From Cycas panzhihuaensis (lineage: Eukaryota > Cycadophyta): a stretch of DNA of 64,000 nucleotides. Location of the stretch: contig CM041465.1 of assembly GCA_023213395.1 (NCBI GenBank), forward strand, positions 140,065,741 to 140,129,740. Reading direction: 5' to 3'. Made by a program: the position numbers and the translations under genes. The stretch's first letter is position 1. Each line of letters begins with the position of its first letter. Of this stretch, positions 44,133 through 55,648 are shown piece by piece. The notes under the pieces are model-generated. The model saw only the letters and a list, made by a program, of their open reading frames with translations, did not search any database and had not been told where the DNA came from.

Positions 44133-46719
44133 TGTTTCCCAGCTTCCGGTAATGGATACGGAATCACTGACTCAGGTAAGTGCAGGTATGTCTCTCGCAT
44201 TATCATCGCTTTCTTTTACTGGATGTTTGCTTGCGTATCTTCATGTGTATGACTTTGTGGGCGACCTTGTAGTCGTCTGCACTTATTTTTAGCCTATGAC
44301 GACTATAGCAGGGGCACACTCCCAGTGAGTGTGGCACCCTGGTGACCATATTACTTCCCGCATCTGCCCTCCTCGCTCCAGGATCCACTAGGTTCACGCC
44401 ACCTCCGCCCGTGTGATGACCCGTCGTCATTTGGTTAGCTCGCCACCTCGCTTGAGTCCTATTTTTGCTCCCTTGGACCCGTTGGTTAGCTTGTTTACCC
44501 CCGGGTGGGTGTCCTAGCTGTCCATTAGTCTTTTCGGTCATCCACCCCCAGCCTGGACTGGTTGGTGGGCCCCACTTTTGGCTCCAGGTTCATACGGCCG
44601 AACTTTTCGTGTCTGGCCGAATATCTGATCTGTGAATTTCCGGTGGTATGACTATCTCAGATTATTTTTAAAAATCTGCCGTGGCAATTTTGCATTTATT
44701 GTGAAACTGCCACATGGCTTGCGCTTTATTTCTTTTCCAGCTGTGCCCTAATCGCATGCTTTAGGGTTTTGCTTGAGTACTTAAGCCCTTTTTGGCTCAT
44801 TTTCAAAGTTCTTCTTTTTGCTCACTTTTGGAATTACTCTCAAAGAAACGCTCTCCTGCTCTGCTCTTCTCTGTTGTTTCTTTGTTGCTGGACTGCCTCT
44901 TCATATAGCGCCCAGCTCTCCTTTGGTGTGGCTGAGACATTCTCTCAGCCCCTCAAACGCCTTGGAGAGGGCTCCTTTGAAGTGGTTTCCAGCTGGTTTT
45001 CACCCAGGTAGTCCGTAAGTGCCCCATGTGCAGGTGTTTCCCATCACAACTCCGTAGCAGGGTCCCAAACCTACTCTACTTCAGATCTGGGCTGGTCTCT
45101 CAGCCCTCCTTCGCTGCTCCTTGGCTGAGGTAAATCCCTTGCCTCTCCTTCTCAGGTATCCCTTGCTTTATATTTGTTTCCTTCTGATATTTATGCTTCA
45201 GCTTGTCTGCTCTTGCTTGTTGCTTGAGAGTTGGTTTTCCTTTTGAGGATTTGTTGTACCACTCTCCTGTGCTTCTTCTTGGCGTTCTTGTCCAAGGCAG
45301 CGGCATTGAGGGGTTGCATAGGTTTTGGAGAGGAGCTGGGTGGATTCCGTACCACCTTCCACACTCCCTAAGCGGCTCTAAGCCCTCTAAAGCCTCCCTC
45401 TCACCCCGTGCTGCCCTTGGCTTGCAAGCAAGGGTTCGGAGGCTCCCTTTGGTTGCCCAAACCAGCGCTGTCACAAGTTGCAGTGCTAATTTGGGGCCTT
45501 TTACTCAGAGTTGGGCATCACTCATAAACCCCAACCGCTGCTTTTTTGCTTCCCCTTTCTTCCCCGGTCATCCGGTTTGCTCCCCATAGCATCCCGGTTC
45601 GTCGTCGGTATCCTTGGGTCTCTCTTGCCCTTTTTTGCAGCCATTTTCCAGCCTTTACTCTTGACTTTCTCCTAGCAGCCTCGTGGCTCCTGAGGGGAGG
45701 TTAGGGCGCCATTTGCGGGAGGTAAGCCACTCCGAGGCTTACCCAATCATTTCCTTTCACTTTGGTCACTTTCTTTTGGTACTTTCCTTGCTGGATTAAC
45801 ACTAACGTATGTATATTCAGATTCCCGTTTATGTTATTTAGGCATATATTGTTAGAGCTTTGTGTTGCATGTTAGTGTTCTTCCTTCGGGAAGAGAGAGA
45901 GAGACCGCTATCACTTGCAGGTACTCGGGACGCATGGAGAACATTGCCCGTTGGCCTCGTTACCGGTAAGCATCTTCGTATGTGTTATGTTTTCATGCTA
46001 TCTCATTTGTTAGTTAGTGTTTCCTTCCTTTCTTTGGTATCGCATGTGATTTTCCAGGGAAGGTAAGGAAGCCCCTCTTTCGCCCATAGCGCCTCGCATC
46101 GATCGTCGCATGCGGGTGGTTGGGTGCTCTTCGGGAAGGCTACTTCACCTCGCACGCCTTCGGTCTAGGTGCACGCTTCGCTCCCCTCCGCTACCCTTTT
46201 TCTCCTTTTATTTCTTTCCTAATAATTAGCACATCGAAAGATTAAAAGGGAAAATTGGTTTGGCATTTGTTTGCGATTCGTTTGTCTTGTTGCATGTATC
46301 TTTATCATTCGTAGGAAAGATTGTAGGAGTCTTCCTTTCCCCTACCTTTCCTTCCCTCTCCTTAACTGCACAAGTGCCTTGCTTCCTGCATCGCTCGTGT
46401 ACCCGGTTAGGTTGCGTAGGCTTGCTCTTGGCCTATCTCCATTAGGTTCTTTCTCTCTCCCTTCTGGCCACCCAAGGGTGGGAGGGTCCTACTCCTAGGT
46501 CAATCCAGGTTTGCCCTACGCACCTTCACCCCTTGCTCGTAGTAGTGAAGGGTCACCCAATAGTATCCATAGTCCATTGCAGATCTTGAACTCGCGCTCC
46601 AGGGCACGGGGCGCTCTGCGTGATAGTTACTCGCCTTTTAGGTTCCACCTCCTATCATTTCACCACTCACTCTCCCCCACACCTATCAGTTAGGTAGTTA
46701 TCCCGTAGCAGCGCGTCCA
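44133..46719 (+). repeat. 3' LTR of element B
   Basis: 2587 bp copy of 30200-32791, starting TGTTTCCCAGCTTCCGG and ending GCGCGTCCA, followed by TSD GATGA. It differs from the 5' copy in a GC-rich patch at about 44590-44650. Confidence 0.93.
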
Positions 46720-47019
46720 GATGAGAAGACATTGATGGTTAATGATAGCCATTAACCTTTGTACATGGGCTGCTATGTTTGCCAATAAAAATTGAGGTCA
46801 TTTTCTCTACTAATGATATCTTTTGCAAAGGGGCCTCTCTTTCATGTTTAAGGCTGACTTATTGTAAAGAGAAGTTCATCGAGTCTTATCATTTTTTGGA
46901 GGTTGTACTTTGATACCCCTTTTAAGTGTTTAGCTCTTTAGCAAACTTGTGAGCTCTCATTTGTAATCCATCTTATTTGTGTACTTGAGTTTAAGAGATA
47001 TTAGTATAAGCTCATTCCA
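46720..47019 (+). repeat. 3' LTR of element D, remainder
   Basis: Continues the LTR from 30199: GAGAAGACATTGATGG, AAATTGAGGTCATTTTC, GGGGCCTCT and GAGGTTGTACTT blocks match 465-660 of the 5' LTR. It ends CTCATTCCA, then TSD TATGA (47020-47024). Confidence 0.87.
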
Positions 47020-47024
47020 TATGA

Positions 47025-47201
47025 AGGATTAACTAAAGGATTAGTGAGTGCAATCTAGAAATGACATCCATCTACATATCACTAGGAGTCTTTACTTATT
47101 AGTTTAACCTAGGTAGATTAAGACAATAAGTCCAAGTACCATTGACAAATAGGAAAAAGAATGAGTTGGATCCACCTTCTGCCTACCAATTCATAGGGTT
47201 C
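47025..47201. other. Right flank of element D, target of element C
   Basis: 177 bp of unassigned AT-rich DNA between the end of D and the start of C. No open frame or repeat recognised. Its last five bases, GGTTC, should recur after element C, beyond the window. Confidence 0.5.
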
Positions 47202-50034
47202 TGTTTCCTGGCTACTAGGAATCGATACAGACAGGTAGACTCAGGCAAGCATAGGTATGCTTCTCCCATTTCACTTTTACTGATTCTTTGGAAAGATTGA
47301 CAAAAGTATTGCCTCATTACATGACTGCTTGCTTCATTTGTATGATCACCTTGCATCCGCTCCTTGATCATGTTGCTTGTTGTATTGTGAGCCTATGACG
47401 ACCCGCGGGACCTATCTTTCTGTAAGGTAGGCATCCCCATGGCACTCTACAACCCTCCGTGCCACCTCCACATTGCCTCAAACCTCACTTGACTTGTACG
47501 ATCCGCTCATACCTTGACCCTGTGTCCTTATCACGAAATTTCTGGGAATTTTAGCCCTTGATGCTTTATTTGGTCTAGTTCATATGCCTCTCAGACTGTC
47601 CTTAGCCACTTGGACAGGAGGGTCAACCCCTCCTAATGCCTGATATACCTCTTTTAGGACTCCCAGAACCCTGATCATTGCCATTCTAGCTTTCTAGTCT
47701 AGCAACTTTGTAAACTAAAATTTGTCTTGTAAAATTCTGCATGATGTCATAAAGTTTACCGCAGTACCACGAAGTTTACCGCAATGCAACTATTGCAACT
47801 TATTTTTTATATCTGTCGTGGTAATTCTCGCCTTTTTCATAGAATTGCCATGTGCCCAAGCACCTAACTCATCCTTATTTACACCCTAAACACTCGATTA
47901 GGGTTGAGATGGATATAAATCCCAAAAAGATCATCATTTCACATCTCTTGGCTCTCCAACTTCACATTTTACTGTTGCGTTTCTGCTCCTTTCCTCCTCC
48001 CTTCCATAGGTGCATCTCTAACTTTGCGTCTCCTATTGCTCCAGCTTAGGACCCACCTGCAACATCTCTTCTCCATGGTAGGAGACCCTCCTCCAAGCAC
48101 CTTCAAGCAAGATTTTTGTGGTTCTCCTCCAGTTACACCTCAACAAGTGTCTTCCATAGCCTTTCTTAGGGAAACCTCCTGCAAACCCTATAGGACCTCC
48201 TCTTTCTCAATGGTTACAGAGGTAAATCTACCCTAAACTCAGCCTAGAAGGTACTCATTGTCTTGTTTTCATTATTTCATATGTATTTCTTCCATTAGAA
48301 TTCATTTGAAAGTGTATTTTTCTTTCTCTTTCCCCTTTTGGCTGTAGTAAGCACCATCTTTCCTTATATTTGGCTTTGTACTCTTCTGTTTCCATCCTAT
48401 TTCTCCACTACTTTTCTTCAAGAAAGTAGCGAGATAAGGCTCATAAAGACTAGGCGAAGGGAGTAAGGTGGGATCCATCCCACTCAGACCTACTCTCCAA
48501 GGGCAAACCCCTTCCCATCTTTCTTCTCCTACTTCCATGCTTTCCTTAGGTTAACTAGGAGAAGGTGGATCCTTGGCCTACGCTGAATATTAGCATATGC
48601 ATCCCTTGCTACATTGATTCCAAGCCTGCACGCCCCTCTCTTAGGCCTCCTTCGTACCCGTAACTTTACCTAGTATCCCTTGGGATTTTTTGGTGAGACT
48701 TGTGTGATGGATCGTTGTCCATAGTGACTCTGTTATCTTGGCATCTCTTCAACATCTTGCCCCATACACTCTCGTACTTATTGGTTGTCCACAAACTATC
48801 ACATAACCCTAACTTGTTGTACCTAAAGGCTACATGGAGAACTTTAGTGGAGGCTTTTGCCATCCTGAGGCTGCCCTTCCCCTTTCTTACTTAGTGTGTG
48901 TGTGGTTTTACTTTGAGGAAAGTTAGTTGTTTATAGTAATAGTTACTTTAATTTAAATATAAGGTTTAAGCATTCACGTTACATATGTTTGCATACATAT
49001 AGCCTTCTTGCAACCCCTTCTTGGAAGGGAGAGACTCTTGTGTGTGTAGTTTTAAAGCAATATCCACAAAGGAGAAGGACGTCTGGTTCCGGGTAAGCCA
49101 TTACCCTCCTTTTCTCTTTCACTTTGTTTCCTTTTTCTTATTTCTTTTTTTGTTCCACTTATCTCTTATAAGGAGAATATAAGGAAGCCCCTGTGTTCCG
49201 CATCAACCTTGGTCACACACCAATCGATTGGAGAGAGGGTGTACATTTTGCACAAGCGAGGTTCTTTATCAACTGCTACGCTTTCTAGGTATGCTTCATC
49301 CCTCCTTCCTGTCCACCCTTTTTCCTTTTTTTGCTATTATACGAAATCTATTATATTAATTTAATAGTTCACATAAGAGCGAAAAAGGAGAATCAAATAG
49401 ATACTTGCATCTTTTGCATAAGAACATTGTATGCTTGCTCTTTATAGGAAAGGGCATAGTATAAAATACATTCCTCCCCCTTTCTCCTATACATCCCGAA
49501 AATACTCATAGATGCATCTCATCTAGTTCTCTTGCTTGCATGCGAGTTGCTTGTGCTTCTTTTTTTTCTCTTGTCCTTTGTTTATTGAGTGAAAGAGAGA
49601 GAAAAGAAGAGAGTTACCTTTTTAGTCCATTTCTTACTCCTTCCGTTAGTTGTATTTGTCTAGACCAAGTAAACTAGGGAATCCTAACCTGCATTCATCT
49701 TGGGCCCTTCGCCTATACCCTTTCACATTTGTTTTCCTTCGTCATAGGAAAACCCCATCTAAGATTCCTCTTCTTCCCTTCTGGCCATCCAAGGGTGGGA
49801 TGACCTTCCTCTTGATACCATCTAGGCTACCCCTGCATGTGTCTTTCTTTTTGGATCAAAAGCTACTTCAAGGTAGTTGGGCGGCATTCGTGGGTCCCAA
49901 ACTCGTGCTCTGGTGCACGGATGCCCTGCGTGGCATTCCCTTTGCTTATAGGTTTTCTTCCACACCCTCAACATCAGTTGTTAATTAACTTTATTCTTAT
50001 CGAGTATAGTGACCATCCCGTAGATACGCATCTA
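47202..50034 (+). repeat. 5' LTR of element C
   Basis: Starts TGTTTCCTGGCTACTAGG; landmark AGCCTATGACGACC near 47391; tandem AGTTTACCGCAGTACCACGA-like units near 47750-47795; TATA box GATATAAATCCC at about 47912-47923; splice-donor-like CCGGGTAAGCC near 49097; ends ACGCATCTA. Confidence 0.92.
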
Positions 50035-50054
50035 CTGGCGACCATATTGGGGAC
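50035..50054 (+). other. Primer-binding site of C
   Basis: CTGGCGACCATATTGGGGAC begins at the LTR end; TGGCGAC and TGGGGA match the ends of the Ogre-type tRNA-Arg site TGGCGACTCCACTGGGGA, with a 4-5 base mismatch in the middle, as in A and B. Confidence 0.65.
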
Positions 50055-50198
50055 CTGTCAGTAAGGGAGCTAGTTCCTATCCCTTTTTGTTGGTGCTACT
50101 ACCTTTTAGTAGTTTTCTCCCTTTACCTCTTTCGTTGGATAGCCCCTAGCGCACACTTTGCATTCTTTTTCCTCTTCTAACGTATTGGCAAGTTTTGT
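50055..50198 (+). other. Short leader of C
   Basis: 144 bp between PBS and the first Met at 50199. It carries CAGTAAGGGAGCTAGTT, as in B. No gene. Confidence 0.5.
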
Positions 50199-51335
50199 AT
50201 GCAATGTTTCTCATGTCGCCTACGTGGTTTACCTCCATTGTTAGAAGGTCCAACATACCATCCCCTTCTATCATTGAATCTCGATTCGACAATGGAAGGA
50301 TACCCTTCAGATTGGGCATATCATGCCTTTGCTTCAGGAGCTCACGAGTTCCCCACATCTTTTTCGGGGTCCACCCAAGAGGGTGATGATCTTATCTACT
50401 ATTTAGGTGATCAACATCACCCACTTGATGCCCATCCCTCTACTCAGGCCCATCTTCTCTTGAGACCCATCACCCAAGTGGTGATTCTTATGAGGAGCGC
50501 CCTAAGGAGTCTACTTCCTTTGAGGTCCTGTCTACCTCCTACAATCAGGTGGATACCCCTCCTACTGACGTGGTCGAAGCTCTTAACGAGTGCTTTCATG
50601 CTGCTTGTCTTCACTCACATCCTAGGTGGTTTGAAGATGCCTTGCATGGTGGGGCACCTTCCTCATCCACGCCTGCCCCATCATCTTCATCTGCATCTAC
50701 ACCTCCTACTACAAGCAACCTCTTTGTGCCTACACATCCATCCTGTTTAATTTTTACATCTACCCTAGGGACGTCCATCGTACCTATTATTTCTCATCAT
50801 GGTCCTAACTCTTTGGGGACCTCTCGTGGTATGTCTTTCTTCCAACTTGGGGTTAGTATACATTTTCCTAGTCAAGCCAACATGCCACCTCCCAATGTGG
50901 CATATGCATTTCCTAGTAGGCCTGAAGGTCCTACTAATGCCCCTACTACTAATCATGTGGGATCTATTTCCACATGTGCTCAAATCCAACCTAGTGATCC
51001 TTCTCTTTACGTACCCCCAGACTATATATCTCAGCCTTGGGGGCATGGTAAAGGGAACCACAATCCGATTTATGGGGTGGACCCTTTACATCCATATGGG
51101 ATTGCGCCACCCACGGGCGGCCTATATGGATAGAACCTGGTCCCTCACCCCTCATTTCCACCATCCTGCGTAGCTCCTTACGCTGCGCCTTTGCAAGGAA
51201 ACCCAACTTCCTCTCAATACACTTATCCTCAAGTCCCTTCCCAACAAGGGGTATTTCCTCAAGGAGGGATGGGCCCTTTCCCCCCATCCATTCCTTGTTC
51301 ATTGCCTTCTACATCATTTGCCGATCCTATGATCT
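50199..51335 (+). pseudogene. Element C N-terminal Pro-rich region
   Basis: Starts MQCFSCRLRGLPPLLEGP, then MEGYPSDWAYHA and GSTQEGDDLIYY. The segment 50549-51133 gives TPPTDVVEALNECFHA, Ser/Thr/Pro-rich sequence, and YGVDPLHPYGIAPPTGGLYG. Same layout as B. A TAG at 51134 follows where A and B have CAA (Gln). No known domain. Confidence 0.68.
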
Positions 51336-52300
51336 AGGCAAGGCCACGTCCCTTTATGGATTATAGATCGACACCATTGTCTATTGAGGCGTTAAGGACC
51401 AACTTACCGCCTCATCCCCCTGAAGTTTCTAAGTTTGATGGAGCTTCATCACAGGATCCAGCATAGCACATCTGTAGTTTTTCTATGGCATGCATAGACT
51501 ACTAGGCCTATGATCACATATTAATGAAATTATTTCTACAATCCCTACAAGGTGATGCCCTTAAATAGTTTTATTGCCTGCCTTCCCATTTTATTTTCTC
51601 GTTCCAACAACTTTTGGATGAATTCATCAACTATTTTGATGTGGCTCATCCATTTGAAAGTGGAATGAAATCCCTCATTTCACTTAAACAAGGCCATGAT
51701 GAGATGAATCGTGAATTTGTACGGTGATTCCATGACCTCCTCCATTACACCAAAGCTACTTTGCTTGAGGAATTGAAGAGGGACCTCTTCGTTAACGCAC
51801 TTTGCCCTGAAGTCCATGTGGAAGTCCTTAAGATGGGGGTAACCACATACGATTCTACCATCACAAAGTGCTTAGTGCTTGAAGCTATTGAGATCCAGGA
51901 TTGACTCAAGAAGCCCCTCAAGCCCTCACAATGACGTGAGGCACCATCCCAAACCAAAGAAACCAAACCACAACAATCCACTAGGTCTTCTTCTCACTCA
52001 ACCGAGAAGACCCTAGACCCACTCACTTCTGTTATACGTTCATTTGAGTGTACGATGAAGGAACTTAAACTTCAAGCTCCTTCATCACCCACATCCAATA
52101 AATAAATCTAACAAGCTTCTCAAGCCGCTCCTCCCAAGGGTGGCAACACCTAGTCCTCTCAAGTAACGAAAATCGATTCCTTGCTTAAGAAGAAGTGGTG
52201 TTCCGTTCATGGTAAATGTTTATATGATGATGCACATTATCAGGCTCAACATCCTAGGGATGCCTCACAATGTGACTCATCTCCCAAACGGGCCTCAAGG
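51336..52300 (+). pseudogene. Element C gag
   Basis: Traces in one main frame with many TAG/TGA stops: RSTPLSIEALRTNLPPHPPE, KFDGASSQDP, HILMKLFLQSLQGDALK, HPFESGMKSLISLKQGHDEM, DLLHYTKATLLEELKRDLFV. The knuckle region near 52190-52215 is KKWCSVHGKCLYDD, where His and Cys ligands have become Tyr. Capsid protein when intact. Confidence 0.8.
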
Positions 52301-52509
52301 CTCAACCTTGACTAATCGGTCCACAGGGATCCATTCCCCAAGCATGAGGAGCGTGATCATAATGCTCAACCAAAGAACAACCAAAACTGGGGAAGATCTA
52401 TGAATTCTCACCCTTCATACGGTAAAGGAAAGGGCGCACAGGATTCGTCTTCTTCCTCGTGTTACCCTGACCATCGTACCCCTTCACCTTCGTGGTCCCA
52501 GAATAAAGG

Positions 52510-53295
52510 AAAGAAGGTGATATAAATGCTTGAGGCCACTCCTTTATACACTTTGACTCGGTCTCAAGCCGCTAAAGAGGTAATCGACACCTCTTTGTCC
52601 ATTCCACATCCTGATCCTCTTTTGGAAACCTCCCTTCCAGAAGTCCCTTTACTCCCTAAGACCATTCCCGTTTGTCTAGGTCACTACGATTTAGGAGAGC
52701 TCTTCCTCAACCTACCATAAAGGGGAAGGTCTTTTTTGTTATCGATGAACTTTGTACTGTGGTCATTGGGATGTCCATTATGGACGTCTTGAGAAGTTGT
52801 CATGAACAACAGACACTCCTTTTAGAAGCTTTAGGATTGGGTGACGCGCCCGTTCACATTTTGGGTATTGCCCAGGGTCGTGAGCTCGTCATTTCTTTTA
52901 ATCCTAAAGACCTTCCTCCTGCTTGTGAAAGAGAGCACCAGTGGAACTTCCCTTTCACCATTGTTATCGACACACCTGACTGCACTTTGCGAATGACCAC
53001 TGTCGACAACGGTTCTTCCGTTAATGCCATGCCCTTGCACGTTATGCAAGAGCTTGGCATTTTTACCTTAGAATTTGTTCCATGGCGATGCCAAGGCTAC
53101 GACGGTAGCGAGAAGACTCCTTTGGGATTTGTTTCGATCCCACTCACTCTCGAGGATAAGATTGTCCTTGCCGACATTGTAGTCCTTGACGTAGACGTTG
53201 ACTACAATCTTCTTTTGGGTCGACCATGGCTTGATCATATGGGAGCCATATGTTCAAACCATTGGGGGCAACTCAAGTTTATCCATGATGGGTGA
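52510..53295 (+). pseudogene. Element C aspartic protease
   Basis: A 207-codon open segment (52672-53295) covers nearly the whole domain: GKVFFVIDELCTVVIGMSIM, DVLRSCHEQQTLLLEALG, HQWNFPFTIVIDTPDC, the active site TTVDNGSSVNAMPL (52999 onward), HVMQELGIFTLEFVPWRCQG, TPLGFVSIPLTLEDKIVLAD and YNLLLGRPWLDHMGAICS, ending KFIHDG and TGA. ILG/LLGR-type motif and DNG mark a retropepsin with Asn in place of Thr/Ser. It is the least damaged protease here. Confidence 0.85.
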
Positions 53296-54190
53296 ATGAG
53301 GGTTGTTTCCTACAAACAGCCACCTGTTAAACAAACACATCAAACCAACCAAGCAAGCCATGGTCAGGTGAAGGGGGATAAAGGCCCTTTTACTCATGCC
53401 TCGGCTTGCTCTATCGGCATCCCCGATTCGTCCCATCTTGAAGGAGATCCCGCATCTTCTTCCTCAAGCCTGTCCCGCTTCATTTATATTAGTGTCAGAA
53501 GCTATGGGTACCTTGCCATGTTTAGCGACGACGAGTCCTATGGTAAGGACGAGGACCTCCCTCACTCTGTTTCCTTCCTTTGCACTAGTAAGAGGCACTC
53601 TCCTTGTTCTAGGTCCCAACCTAGAACTCCTCTTATTAGAGAGACCAATCATCCCCTCGTGTCATATGTTATTGCACGTATTAACCCATAAGTCCTTGAC
53701 TGTTCCTCTTCATCACCCCCTACAGGTGATGATTTCGAGGAACTCCCTTTTGCCCCTTATGAGGGGTCCCTTCCTGACTCTTCCTTAGAGTCTTTTAGGA
53801 ATGTTGGGAAGTCTGTTGGCCACCACGGTCCCACTATTCCTACTTCCTCTATTCCCTCATCTATTCAAAGTAAGGTCATCCATAGGGTGGATTACTTCGC
53901 AGATGGTGAGGCTTTGCTTGAGCACTTAGTGAGCTGTGTGTCTAACCTTCCTTCTGGTCACCATAGACTTGGCCACCATAAGGTCTTAGTGATTGGGTCC
54001 ACCCTTGCTGACCCAACTCCATCCCATACTCCATTTCCTCTTATTGACCTTGCCCCCCTCCATTTCGAGGAAGGGGATACCATGTGCATGGGGGCAACCC
54101 AGGACATAGTCCTTGTCCTGGGCAAGGTCATTAAGGTGGGGGCAAAATGTTCTCCTGATGAGGTAAGGGAATATTCCCTTTTATTCTAGG
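53296..54190 (+). pseudogene. Element C protease-RT linker
   Basis: Two open segments, 53296-53691 and 53887-54189. The first has HASACSIGIPDSSHLEGDPA and SYGYLAMFSDDES. The second has MDYFADGEALLEHLVS, LAPLHFEEGDTMCMGATQDI and REYSLLF, followed by the same TAG as B. The linker is about 300 codons, acidic and Ser-rich, of unknown function. Confidence 0.68.
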
Positions 54191-54960
54191 AGTTCCAGGA
54201 TGTTTTGGCATGAGATTACTCTGACATGAAGGGAATCGACCCCTCCATTGTCACCCACAACCTTACCACCATTCATGGCACTCACCCAGTGCGTCAGAAA
54301 TAACATCCTCTCCATCCTAAACTCTCAGCCGCTGTCAAAATGGAGGTTAAGAAACTTTTAGATGTAGGACTCATCACTTCTATTGACTACCCTAAATGGG
54401 TGTCCAACATCGTCCCTGTTGCTAAAAAGAATGGGACCATCCAAATATGTGTTGACTTCTGTGACATCAACAACGCATGTCCTAAGGATAACTTCCCGCT
54501 CCCTTTTATCGATCAGATCATTAATCGACCCATTGGGTTTGAAGTCATGTCCTTGATGGATGGCTTCTTTGGTTGTAACCAGATTCAAATCTCTCTTGAA
54601 GACTGCCATAAGACGGCCTTCACCACCCCGTGGGGTACCTTTGCCTACAAGGCAATGCCCTTCGGACTAAAAAATGCAGGTGCTACTTATCAAAGGGCAA
54701 TGCATTTTATCTTCCATGACCTTATCAACAACATGCTGGAGGTTTTTATGGATGACATGATGGGTCTCTCACGTATTAGAGCCCATCACCCTTTAGACTT
54801 GTGGGCCATCTTCACATGATGCCGCAAGTACCACGTAAGTCTTAACCTGCTTAAATGTCTGTTTGTCATCACTTCTGGTAAACTCTTTGGGTTCCTTGTA
54901 TCAAAGCAAGGAATTCAAATCGACCCTGATAAGGTCAAGCCAATCCTTGACATGCCATCA
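54191..54960 (+). pseudogene. Element C reverse transcriptase
   Basis: The segment 54340-54819 (159 codons) contains VGLITSIDYPKWVSNIVPVA, IQICVDFCDINNACPKDNF, LPFIDQIINRPIGFEVMSLM, KTAFTTPWGTFAYKAMPFGL, NAGATYQRAMHFIFHDLINN and the catalytic LEVFMDDMMGLS. It is the most continuous RT in the window. A TGA follows at 54817 where Arg (CGA) stands in A and B. Upstream, GFFGCNQIQIS replaces GFSGYNQ. Confidence 0.9.
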
Positions 54961-55648
54961 CCTAGAACTCAACGAAAAATCAAATCATTTCTAGGTAGAC
55001 TTGGTTTTCTTAGGCATTTTCTAGCAAACTTTACCGTGAATGCCAAACCTTTGACTAACCTATTAAAGAAGGGAGCCATGTTTGTTAGGTCAGCCAAGAC
55101 CTAACAAGCCTTTGGAGGACTTAAGGAAGCCCTTGCTTCCACTCCAACATTAGCGCCCCCTTGCTTTAATAGGATTTTCATTCTCTATACCTCGGCGACT
55201 GATGAGTCCTTCGGTGCTATGCTATCTCAAGAGGACGATTTGGGAGTCGAGAGAGCCATTTAATTCATCAGTTGCAATCACGTGGCTGTTGAGCTCAACT
55301 GCTCTCTGACTAAGAAGGAATGCCTCTCCTTGGTTCATGCAACTAAGAAGTTTAGGCACTACTTGCCCAAAAACACCACCAAGATGATCATTCAATATGA
55401 TCCCTTCCGTTACTTACTCACTTGTTCTGACCTGACAGGTAGGGCTAGTCATTGGGTCATCCTCCTTCAAAAATTTGATCTCCATATCGTCAACAGGAAA
55501 TCGAAGAAGGGGATGGTGGTGGCGGAACAGCTCATGGATGCCCCCATCCCTAACTCGTTGGATGCCCCCGTTGATGACTCTCTCCCTAATGAGTCCATCC
55601 TAACTATTCAGGGCACTCCTTCCCATTCACTCGTTGATAGCGAGTAGT
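54961..55648 (+). pseudogene. Element C gypsy RNase H and tether
   Basis: SPRTQRKIKSFLGRLGFLRH-type start, LTNLLKKGAMF, FILYTSATDESFGAML near 55180, then segment 55282-55647: LTKKECLSLVHATKKFRHYL, SKKGMVVAEQLMDAPIPNSL and IQGTPSHSLVDSE. TAG/TAA codons occur where Gln or Tyr is expected. Same length and order as B. Confidence 0.85.

Larger units (their letters stand above)
30200..46719 (+). mobile_element. Element B: 16.5 kb Tat/Ogre-like Ty3/gypsy retrotransposon
   Basis: LTRs are at 30200-32791 and 44133-46719 (2592 and 2587 bp), TSD GATGA (30195-30199, 46720-46724). It has the same plan as A: PBS, N-terminal Pro-rich region, gag, protease, RT, RNase H, integrase, antisense PMD gene, divergent spacer, second RNase H. 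About 6% of bases differ between the first 215 bases of the two LTRs (hand count), so it is older than A. It is the best copy for RNase H and integrase and for the end of the second RNase H. Confidence 0.93.
412..47019 (+). mobile_element. Element D: old Ty3/gypsy LTR retrotransposon, host of the nest
   Basis: The element is bounded by TATGA at 407-411 and 47020-47024. It has LTRs of about 0.4 kb (412-808; 30147-30199 joined to 46720-47019), a tRNA-Met-type primer site at 811, decayed gag, protease, RT and integrase on the plus strand, and a purine-rich tract before the 3' LTR. Its own length is about 6.4 kb once two later insertions are removed: copia E (6113-29839) after integrase and Tat-like B (30200-46719) inside the 3' LTR. 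The integrase C-terminal layout resembles chromovirus pol, but a chromodomain cannot be shown. Many stops and frameshifts make it the oldest element here. Confidence 0.88.
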
